Positions 51,198 to 60,800 of a stretch of 64,000 bases of DNA are shown piece after piece (position 1 is the stretch's first letter; every line of letters starts with the position of its first letter). The DNA is from Pagrus major (Eukaryota; Chordata; Actinopteri; Spariformes; Sparidae). The stretch covers positions 22,635,749 through 22,699,748 of the forward strand of contig NC_133237.1 of NCBI RefSeq assembly GCF_040436345.1, written 5' to 3'. Both the position numbers and the translations under genes were made by a program. The notes beneath the pieces were generated by a model. It had not been told where the DNA came from, made no database searches, and saw only the letters and a program-made list of their open reading frames with translations.

Positions 51198-51204
51198 GTC
51201 AACA
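51198..51204. promoter_or_regulatory. dnaaf8: forkhead (FOXJ1-type) site upstream of dnaaf8
   Basis: GTCAACA matches the forkhead core RYMAAYA and lies 32 bases from the X-box. FOXJ1 acts with RFX factors on motile-cilium genes. A 7-base match alone is weak; the pairing with the X-box raises its weight. Confidence 0.4.
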
Positions 51205-51229
51205 ATGTTGCCTTCAAGTGCTGTCAGAA

Positions 51230-51352
51230 ATATGCGCGACTGCTAGTTTAGTTGCTTAAATGACAAAAAGACACAAAAAAAAACTTGAACAGACAATTAG
51301 TCCACCGGGCTTCTGCTGTGACTCGTGAGTGTGTGGGAGAGACATATTCGAG
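51230..51352 (+). other. candidate first exon of a divergent plus-strand transcript
   Basis: Sequence upstream of dnaaf8 on the opposite strand ends in a donor-like GAG|GTAGGT (exon end 51352). It contains no convincing coding frame. If real, it would share a bidirectional promoter with dnaaf8. The 5' end is a guess. Confidence 0.25.
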
Positions 51353-51529
51353 GTAGGTTAAGCTCGGTAGTCTGCTCAAATGTAACCTTGTGTGTAGATA
51401 TCAGTAAATCCACTACGAACATGCTGTCATTCTTGTTGAAAAGTGTGCTTAACTAGTAGTGCTAACTGGAGCTAACGTTAGCTAGCAGGCCATGGTACTA
51501 AAATTATGTTGATGTTATATTTCTTGCAG

Positions 51530-51570
51530 GTGCTGCGTCAACTGTGAAGAGTCAACTGTTTCCCAGAAAG
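51530..51570 (+). other. candidate small untranslated exon
   Basis: Bounded by a good acceptor (TTATATTTCTTGCAG ending 51529) and a donor (GAAAG|GTTAGC). Forty-one bases, no ATG. It would follow the candidate exon ending at 51352. Splice-site evidence only. Confidence 0.25.
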
Positions 51571-52773
51571 GTTAGCTTAACTTGGATGACTTATGTCACT
51601 ATCAAGGTATATATTTTCATGGTATCATATAAACTTCATCATTCTGCTAATTAATAAGAGACATGGTGCTGTGTAGGCCTATATAAATCAGTGGTGTGCA
51701 GATGAGTCATCCATCCCCTGGATGTAGAAAGGTAATTTTGCGTGTAACCTAAATGGATCATTTTCAGAAAAATAAATACAGAAAGATTTAAAAAGATTTA
51801 TTGCACTGTATGTGTGTACAGTATTTTTTTCAAGTAACAAACATGGCTTTTTAATACACCAAATAGTACACACATCTACAACACATTTGAAGACATTTAA
51901 GTGTCTGAGCAGTACAGATATCTGATCCTGCCTGTCTGTCGTTTTTGCCAAACGTTTGTTCAACCAGCGCAGCCACATAAAAGATTAACTAAATTGTGAC
52001 TCACAGCTTAATGGCTTAAATTCAAAATTTTGTACCATTTCAGTTTTTTATCAAATATTTTTTTTTGCCTTAAGTTTTGCATAAGGTTTATGGGGTCCCA
52101 GAAGTACAATTTATGGCCTCTATTCCCATTTTTATTGTCTCCAAATGCTCATGACCATAGCAATGAAAGTGCTATCAAAGAAAGAAATGTGTCAAGGGCA
52201 TGCGAGGAGGTCCAGGTTTTTTATAGACAAACAATAAACCTCAAAAAATATCAACATTTTTAAAATGCATCAATGAATTTGAATGCATCACATTCATCAC
52301 AGTTTTTTTTTTTTTCCTTTTTCTTTTTTCTTTTTTTTTTTTAATCTCCTGGCTTCCATATCAAGCAACCTCACCTGGTAAACAATCCCAGAGTGGTTAA
52401 ATGCAGGTCTTTACAGTCCATGTTGCTCTCCAATGTCAAGATAAACTTAATTATTGAAAAACATTTGTTATGGATTCTGTCAAATTCCCCCTTTTTTGCA
52501 GATAGGTGACAATTTATCATCTGTAGTTGCATTTTTAAAGATGAAGCAAAAGGAATATTGGTTGAAAAAAAATCATAACATCCCTCAAATATTATTTAAA
52601 ACATTTTATGTTACAGCTACAGATGACAGCAATGTATCCACACATAGTTGATGAGAAACAAGAACCCTGAATTATCTATTACAATTAAAATCTTGAAATC
52701 AGATACTGAATGAATGTACATTTAAAACATCACAGGTTACACACCAACCAGCCTGCTAAACACATCTGTTTGT
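51571..52773. other. igfals 3' flank, no other gene seen
   Basis: AT-rich, with T-rich tracts at about 52302-52343. It probably includes the igfals 3' UTR on the minus strand: AATAAA candidates are at 52131-52136 and 51797-51802 (as TTTATT on plus). No frame with a recognisable domain. Confidence 0.5.
52131..52136 (-). terminator. igfals: candidate igfals polyadenylation signal
   Basis: TTTATT on plus (AATAAA on minus), about 640 bases beyond the igfals stop codon. An alternative lies at 51797-51802. Confidence 0.3.
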
Positions 52774-54507
52774 CTAGCAGCTTTGGAAGAGTTCACTGTC
52801 AATATCCCGCATGTCCTGACCAGCTAGACGTGGTGGGCTGGTGCATGTAATGTTGTTGTATATGGTGATAGTTGTGTCAGGCTCTTCACCCTCCGCGTGG
52901 GTCTCCACTTGCCGAGGTATCACCAACGGATTCCTCAAGCTGTAGTTTCTGAGTGGGAGAGCACTGCAGTCACATTTCCACCGGTTCCCAGAGAGCAAAA
53001 GTTTTTCCATAGTCCCTGGGAAATCAGGGACCATGCTTGTCAGGGCATTTGCTCTCAGGTCGAGATAGCGCAGCCTTGGTAGCAGCTGCGTTGTGCCATT
53101 CTGCAAAAATTGTCGACATTCATTGTTGGACAACAGCAAGTACTCCAAATTCTTGAGGCCGGAGAATGTATGGGTTGTGAGAACCTCCAACTTGTTGAAA
53201 CTCAAATCCAGTCCCAGTAGGCCCACCAGGTCCACAAAGCTCTGGGGTTCCACCACAGAGATGTTGTTGTGCTGCAAGAAAAGCCTCCGTAGACTAGAGA
53301 GTCCATTAAAAGCTTGGGTTGTGATCCTTGTGAGGCAACCTCTATCCAGATGAAGGCTGTGAAGCTTTGACAGACCTTTGAACACTTGGTCAGGCAGACT
53401 GTGGAAGCAGCTTCCAGACAGGTTGATGACCGCCACATGAGAAAGCCCGGTGAAACTACCCACTTGTGCCTCCTGCACTTGGTTGTGCTCTAGTTCTAGG
53501 ACCTCCAGATGACCAAGCCCTTCAAAGATCCTTTCCCCCAGGGCTCGGATCCTGTTGTAGCTGAGTCGCAGCTCTTCTAAGTACTGCAGATCACGGAAAG
53601 TCCTGGGCTTAATTCCAGTGATAGAGTTGTTGGAAAGACGCAGCACATGAAGACTGTGCAGGCTAAAGAATGTGTCTTCAAAGAGGGAAGTCAGTCTGTT
53701 GTTGGTGAGATCCAGCCATCTTAGCGCCTTCATGCCTACAAAGGCTCTGGGTACCACTGTCACAATCTGATTCTGTGCCAGGTAAAGCTTTTGCAGTTTA
53801 GTGAGTTTAACGAACACATTTGCTTTGATGACCTTGAGTTGATTTCCAGTCAGATCCAGCTCTTTAAGCTCAACAAGATTTTGGAAAAGCTGTGGCTGCA
53901 AGTAAGCAAGTCTGTTCCCTGCAAGAACAAGCTCTCGTAGACCTTGAAGGTCATGGAAAGCTGTCTCAGGTAAAACTGCGATTGAGTTCCTCCCTAGGTT
54001 GAGAAGCCACATGTGTGAGAGTCCTGCAAACAGTCTTTCCTCAATGCGAACGAGCTGGTTGTTATGCAGACTAAGTGAGGCGATGTTAGGTGTATTCTGA
54101 AAGATTGTACCCGGTAACACCCGCAGGCGATTTCGCTCAAGGTGAATGTGTGCTAGCAACCTAAGTCCTTTAAAAGCCTGAGGGTCAAGTGTCACCAGCT
54201 GGCCACTCTGCAGATTCAGGAAGTCCAGGTTAGAAAGATCCTTAAAAGCCATTGCTGGGATTGAGTTGAACAAGTTGCCATCCAGCCAGATCGAATGAGC
54301 GGATGGGGGCATGTCAGATGGGACTTGTGTGAAGTTCCGAGCACTGCAGTACATGTTGAGCTCCAAGCTGTAGTCATCAGGCAGACAGGTGCATCCCTTA
54401 GAGCATGGAATAGGCTCTTCAGTCGATTTCTCCCCTGCTGTGTCGGGGTCTGGCAACACCAGTGATGTTCCCAGTACCCACAACACCAGCAACACAATGG
54501 TTTGCAT
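52774..54507 (-). CDS. igfals: insulin-like growth factor-binding protein complex acid labile subunit
   Basis: A secreted leucine-rich-repeat protein of 577 residues (human about 605). It has a signal peptide (residues 1 to about 18, hydrophobic core IVLLVLWVLG), a cysteine-capped N-terminal LRR module (C35, C39, C41, C55), about nineteen 24-residue LRRs with the LxxLxLxxNxL pattern, and a C-terminal cap beginning with NRWKCDCSALPLRN and ending FQSC. In mammals ALS is made in liver, binds IGF/IGFBP-3 or -5 in plasma as a ternary complex and prolongs IGF half-life, under growth-hormone control. The coding sequence is in one exon whose acceptor (AG at 54513-54514) lies only 5 bases before the start codon at 54507. 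The frame stays open through the intron to 54579, but that extension is intronic. The name rests on LRR architecture, cap sequences and the 16p13.3-type neighbourhood. Confidence 0.9.
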   Translation of the reverse strand: MQTIVLLVLWVLGTSLVLPDPDTAGEKSTEEPIPCSKGCTCLPDDYSLELNMYCSARNFTQVPSDMPPSAHSIWLDGNLFNSIPAMAFKDLSNLDFLNLQSGQLVTLDPQAFKGLRLLAHIHLERNRLRVLPGTIFQNTPNIASLSLHNNQLVRIEERLFAGLSHMWLLNLGRNSIAVLPETAFHDLQGLRELVLAGNRLAYLQPQLFQNLVELKELDLTGNQLKVIKANVFVKLTKLQKLYLAQNQIVTVVPRAFVGMKALRWLDLTNNRLTSLFEDTFFSLHSLHVLRLSNNSITGIKPRTFRDLQYLEELRLSYNRIRALGERIFEGLGHLEVLELEHNQVQEAQVGSFTGLSHVAVINLSGSCFHSLPDQVFKGLSKLHSLHLDRGCLTRITTQAFNGLSSLRRLFLQHNNISVVEPQSFVDLVGLLGLDLSFNKLEVLTTHTFSGLKNLEYLLLSNNECRQFLQNGTTQLLPRLRYLDLRANALTSMVPDFPGTMEKLLLSGNRWKCDCSALPLRNYSLRNPLVIPRQVETHAEGEEPDTTITIYNNITCTSPPRLAGQDMRDIDSELFQSC

Positions 54508-54645
54508 ACCAGCTGTGGATAAATTATTCACATCAAAGTATAAATACTCAGAAGAATACAAAATGCTACAAAATGTCATGCCTTTCTATTTTTGTAACTG
54601 CAGTTCTTTTCAAACATGCCTCAGGGTGAAAATTATATTGCTTAC

Positions 54646-54720
54646 CTTAAATCTGAGAGGTCTTGATATATGGTGGACAGGCTGTGAAATACTGAATGAC
54701 TGAACCTTGTGCAAATGTTT
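54646..54720 (-). other. igfals: candidate non-coding first exon of igfals
   Basis: On the minus strand a donor (TTTAAG|GTAAGC, exon edge 54646) lies 133 bases upstream of the igfals coding exon acceptor. The sequence upstream of this donor has no ATG over at least 70 bases, so this exon would be untranslated. The 5' end is not defined; a CATATATC motif at about 54666-54673 might act as a TATA-like element. Confidence 0.4.
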
Positions 54721-56654
54721 GTATGCAGAATGGAGTCTGGCAATCCTCCAAAACCTTTTTTTTAAAGTCAGGAGCGCTGAAGATGTACATTAACCCATGC
54801 ATGGCCATTAGACTTGTGCTAAATGCTGCAAGTAATTTGTCATGTACTGACCTGACTTCTTATTTGTTTTACACTGACATCAACTTTGATAACTTCAACA
54901 CAATAACCTGAAGTCCTTCACTTTCATAAAGTATGTAAAATGCCTTAGTGGTAGAGTAACTAGTTCAGCTGTTTCTCTACTTGATTAAAATTTAAAGACT
55001 TATATGTACATGTAGATTAATGACTCTTAACATATCTCACATTTACTGCGTTGTCAACCTAATAAGGGATTCAGTGTAAGTGGCCTGTGGTGTTTACTGA
55101 AGTCAGGGTCCTTTTACAGATTGCATTTGCTGTATATTTGAACTGATATACCGTGATAAAGAGATAAGATGAACCCAGTACACTAGACCTTTTACTGAGT
55201 TTATGACCTTTTATTTTGAACTTTTACTTCATCTTTTTTAAGAAAGCAGCATTTGATATGGGGTAATATAGGGCAAAATTGTTGGCCTGTTTCACTTCTT
55301 ACCTCAAATTGGAACTTGAAGTGTACCTCATGTTAAACATTGATTTAGCCACTGACCCTGCCGTACCTCCTTGTTATATTTGGATAAAATCAACCGTATG
55401 AACCTGACTGCACAATGCTGTATTCAAGAGACTTCATAAAAAGTGCCAGCAATGCCATTTGTGTTTCATTCACTTATTTCACAGTGCAGGTTAAGGTCAG
55501 TTCCAGAGGTCCATTTCCTAATCACATCAATGATTGTAATGACTAACTTTGTGTTTACTCTTTTTCTTGGTATCTTGATTTTTTAGGCAACCATGAACTG
55601 GTCGTGCTCTAAAGGACAACCAAATCCAGATAACACTGTAGGCTTGCACATGAATTTCATTGACTGACTTGCTAACTATCATGTCGAATATATGCTTTTA
55701 AGCTTGTAACGTGTCTCATTCAAATCTGGTCCGTCTGTTGCAATGATTAATTAGGCAAATATAATGGTGTAGGCAGGGTACGTGATGCATGGCACAGCCT
55801 TACCTTCTTCAGTTGCCTAACGTTGTAGATTTACAGGCAAATCATTAAGTAAATATTTTATAATGAAGTGAAAACAGTTATATTTGTTTGAGTAGTAGTC
55901 CACACAGATTCATTGAATTGTATTCCATTGCCTTTTGAATATAACATATAAAACCAATATTTTTAAATGTGTTTGTTATTTTTAATTGAACAGATTTAAT
56001 GTTTATTAAACATATATATATATAAATTGAATAATATATTTGGCACAAATGTGAAGCTTGACTGGTACTCAAGTATCTTCTGTTTTCCCGTAGCAGTAAA
56101 TTAATTATTTTTGTGATGAAATACATTTATGTCACATGCCAAAAGCTAAGACACTTGTAATATATGTATTATATGCATGTGATAACACCAATGTGTACCT
56201 AATGAAGCCTTTTATTATCTTTTTTATTTCTCTTGCCAGCAGAGAGCACTGCTGCTCTGTTGCCACATCTAGGCCCAACAGCTCCTTATGTCCTTTGTCT
56301 CTAAAGGGCTCTCTTAACCTTCTAAAGGAAACTGTTTGTTTCATGCTAAATAGAGTATGACCAGAAGTCATAAGCAGATGATTTTAAGCATAGATTATAA
56401 TAACTTCAGTTTTAACACTAGAGCAATTAGGGCTGCTGCTGTCATGTTTCTTGATGACTAAGTGCAAGGCATATAAAGACCACAATATATCAACAATTGA
56501 AGGGGAGTTTGGCTGTTTTTAGGGAGAAACGGCGCAGTTTTTACTGCTGTTTCAGCCCTAAAATTGCCACCGAATGGCGGCCACAGTGAGTTGTTTAATG
56601 ATTGTTGCTCCCCTGACAAACACCTCTAATTGGCTCTTTCCTTACTCCTTACAG

Positions 56655-56727
56655 TCAATCAGACACAAAGGTCTCCAGGTTTTTCAGGTGCTGTGTGCTT
56701 CCTGAGTAGAGGAGAGGTGTCTTCATG
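56655..56727 (+). other. candidate exon ending in an ATG
   Basis: Acceptor CTTACTCCTTACAG (ending 56654) and a strong donor ATG|GTGAGT (exon end 56727). Spliced to 57758 the terminal ATG would open a 13-codon ORF. Splice-site evidence only. Confidence 0.25.
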
Positions 56728-57757
56728 GTGAGTAGCAGAGCCTGCTGCTCTGGCTGTAAATGCCTAACTGGGCTGTGTCTTGCTTCTGGGAGGATAATTT
56801 CCTCAAATAATTCTTGATACATTTTGTGCTTCCTCAGCAGTGGAAAACAGGCCTGAAAGGCATGATGTCAATCTAAATTGGATGGATGCATGCTGATCAG
56901 TGTTGAAACCCATCATAATGTGTCCTTCGCTCTACTGCTCAGCAAATAAATGTCAGGGAACTCTTGACATATAATGCCAAGGAAGCCCAGTACAAAGTTT
57001 TAGGATCTATTAAAAAGTAAACTGTGCATAATGGGTCCCCAGGTTGATTCAGATGTTGCTTTGTTGGGTCTGTTTAAGTTACTTAGTGCTTCTCTTTTGT
57101 ACTGACATGTTTCATTATTGTCTGTCAACCCCACACTCAAAAAATAAGGTAGTTTGTTGTTCTTGTGGAGGTTAAAATCCATCAGTCGACCTTTTAAAGT
57201 TTTGTTTAATCTGAGTCTTTGCTTAGGACGCTATCCAAGTACTTGTACACAATTTACGGTCAGAGCTGACTTTCCTTCCAAACCATTCGACTGTTCCAGT
57301 TACCTTTTCTGACATAAAACACTGTTAGATAACCCAGTGCTAAAAGGATCGGAGGTATTACCTTTTGTAAAGCAAAGACAGCCGAACACCACAGTACACT
57401 CCTAATTGATCCTCAAATAAGTACTTAAAAGCCAGCCGCTGAATGCAGTAAACTGAACCTCAGGATGAATTAACCCTAAAATCAACATAAAGCCAAAGCA
57501 ACAGATTAATCCTCCTGTCCTGTTGCAGTGGGCCACTAGATATGCATGAGGTTGGACCCTGTGCATGGTGCATAGTGGTACATACAGCCATGGGAGCCAG
57601 CCAAAGGAATGTCTCTCTTTTCCCTTCACTGTTACTTTAACCAGGCCCACACATCTCACTAAGAAAGGTTAAAGGATGGAGCTCTTTTATCATTCTCTGC
57701 TCTTAGCTAATTGGAGAGGCTTAATTGGACAAAATTGTTTTCTTTGTCCCTACACAG

Positions 57758-57802
57758 GCCTATAGTGAGAACAATCCAGCTTCTCCAACCAAGTGACTTA
57801 AG
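57758..57802 (+). other. candidate 45-bp exon
   Basis: Acceptor TTTGTCCCTACACAG (ending 57757) and a consensus donor CTTAAG|GTAAGT (exon end 57802). Joined to the preceding candidate exon it reads ATG then AYSENNPASPTK and a stop. Both splice sites are strong for chance matches, but no homology is recognised. Confidence 0.3.
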
Positions 57803-60800
57803 GTAAGTAACTAACTTGACATTGAATGACAACAGGTTCAGTCAACACTGCCATCCACTGGCAGATTATTGGACTGTTATCCCTTCACAGTAATTTAAAA
57901 CTAAACAAGAAGAAACGTGTCTTGTTCGAGAAAGACAGTTTTATAACAGGGTTGTTCAGTAGTGTTTCACCCATCGAGGTGATGGTGGTTCAGCTCAGCT
58001 CTGAACCCTGGTGCTACCTCACCCCTTTGACAGCCAAAGACCCTCAACACCCCTGCAGTGGCTATTAATAACACTCAGAGCTCACAGTCGACTCGCTGCT
58101 TTCTAGGAGGAGAGAGAATCCGTCGGCTTTGTCTCGACATCTGGAAGGAACTCAGCCCCTGTTTCATAATTGATTGTGATCATTGTGACCAGAGCAAATC
58201 ATTGCAGCTGATGACCCAATTAGGCCATTCGATTTTGCCAATTGGATGTGTGAGCCGCTGCTGCTGCCAAATCCTGTGCCATCCATAAAATTCAAACATG
58301 ATAATATATGATTAACAATTTTAAGAATACTTTTAAAATAAACTATTGTATTTAAACATCACAAGGTTCAAAATTCTCAGTGTTTGGGATGACGATGCTT
58401 TGTATTCACATTTTTTTTTTTTTTACATTTACATCAGGATTATTCCTTGTAAGAATTAAAAAATGCTATATTTTAACTATGAATTTTGACTGAGGAAAGT
58501 GGTTTTCTCGATTAATAATCTTAGAAACTTGCATTTTAGAGAAATTAATGAAGACATTAGCATTTTTTGTAGGTATTTTCATAAAAGAGCATTGTAGTTT
58601 TTGCACAGATTTTAATATTTGGTAACACTATATAAAGGTGCTGGTAATAATCATTAATAACAGCTAGTATGGCCCTTCAAAGTCCTATGTGTGAATAATA
58701 ATACATAATATTAACCTGAATTAAAGGCGTTACTGTGTAGGTTTACAGTGTTGCATCCCTGGTTGAATAAAGAACAGACTCTTCCAGGAAGTCGTTTAGG
58801 ATTTTTTCATATTGTTCAACTTTAGTACAACTGCAAATTTGTTGGCTGTGAAAGAAAATCTTTCTCCTTATTTTGCTTCATTGAACCTCCACTGAAACAG
58901 TTTAAATGTTTTCCTCCGTCCTCCTGTCCTGTGAAGGTTTGCCCAGCGGATTGACTAACACGGATAGAACTCTTTAATTTGCTGAGTAAACTTGAACAGA
59001 CATTGTCAGCTTCTAAGGTCTGGTAGAGGGCAGGTGAAGGATACTTCATACACTCAAACAACACACACCAAAGTCTGTTAGCCTACCTTCCAGGCTTTGA
59101 GTTATGGAGGAGACCTGGATCCGATTCAGAGGGAGAAAGAAAAACAACAATCTCAGGAGAAACTCAGAAAATCCATAACCTCTTTTAGTTCTCTCATTCA
59201 TTTATTTATGTCACATGGCATTAGCATGACAAGCACACACATCAATTGAAGGACACAATCATTGGTGTATTTATTCTGAACTTGAGCTGTACTTTTCAAT
59301 TTCACAAAGGGCTGAGGAGTACAAGGATACGTTCTTATGTTGATCTGCTTTGTAAAAAAGCACTGTTTATAAGACCAGCCCCCGCTCTCCAGATGCTCTG
59401 TACTTCATCTGAATGTCATTCTGAAGGCCAAGTATTTCATTTTCCTGCGCAGCTGTGTCCAGGTGAAAGAATGATTCAGATCTAGAGGCAGTGTCATTTA
59501 CATCTTCATATATCTGGACCAAACAGGAAACATGTTTATAAATAGCAATAGGCTCAGCTGAGGTAAAGTCAGTAAAGATTCTGTCAAAGTCTGATGACAT
59601 ATTATGAATTTGCGTTGTCAAATGTGTTGTGTCAAGTTCGTCTGTTTCTTTGGCATGATGCTGGGTTTTTGAATGCATGGTTTCACAGTAGAGCATAGTG
59701 GGACTTAAAAAGTAGACAAAGACCTGATTAATGTTGTTTTTCCATTTCATTTCAGTTATATACTCAGTAGATCGTGCATGTCAGCTAGTCTTTAATGAAC
59801 ACTTAATTTAAAGAGCTACTGCTAATCTTCTTGGTGCACATATTCTGTATGTTTAGAAATCTTGAGACATCATGAGACATCACACCAATAATGTACCTTT
59901 ACTGGGCTACTGCACATGTATGTAGATCAGCATATTTGTGCGCTTCACATTGGTTTTTCGTAACGAGAGTGGAGGCCTTCCAGGGCTTCTTGTCATCTTC
60001 CTTTGTGACACCGTGCAAAAAATCCTTTATCTCTTTCTTCCTTATGTGGCTTTGATGAAAAGTTTGACAACTAAGCCACATCTTATCAACATGCGTCTCT
60101 TTGGCAATACTAGCTAAGAATTAAATAAGAGTTGGTTAAGAGTTTGATTTAGCAACAGACTCTGCTGGTAGTAGCACTGTCCGACTACTAATTTGATTGG
60201 TTGAAGTAGACATTGACAGACAGATGGATCTTCCAATTAGCAGCTGTTTTGATTTTGAGGTTTATGTGCTGAGAGTTAAATGGCTAATTCTGTGCATTGT
60301 ATTTTAAATGGTATATATGGTTAATTTCACATTTCTTTAGTGAAGAGCAAATTACACATACACAGAAAACTAGGAATTTGAGGAATCCAGGACAAACAGT
60401 GGCATGCTCTACTCTGCCTAACTTTATCCAGGTCAGTTCTGCCCCCCATCCATTTCATCCACTGTGAACAGTGAACTGTTCTTGTGATAGAGAAGGACAC
60501 TGACTTTTTAGGGCAACAGCCAAAACGAAGCACCTTTCGATAAAATGTTCTGCTATTTTATCAGCATTTTCAATAAACATTTATTTTTCTCTGAAGCTCA
60601 ATCAAACCTATTGCTCATCTTATATGTCTTGAGAGGAATTCTTTAATATTTGGAAAACAATTAAGGCAAATCCAACACATAAATCCCAGGGAGGCTCCAG
60701 GTAAATGTCATAAAGTTCTTGTTGCAGTTCTTCATATTACATAATCAAACCAACCCCAATTCCTAAAAATCCTTCATTGTAAAATGACCCATTTGTTTCA

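Noticed and set aside
54508-54579. N-terminal extension of the igfals frame by 24 codons.
   Set aside because: It lies upstream of a clear splice acceptor, is AT-rich and would precede the signal peptide.
55587-55637. Splice-bounded segment on plus with an internal ATG (MNWSCSKGQPNPDNT).
   Set aside because: Weak donor context and no homology; not needed to link the other candidate exons.
59367-59750. 127-codon minus-strand frame in the right-hand gene desert.
   Set aside because: No domain, no splice context and no recognisable family; considered a chance frame.
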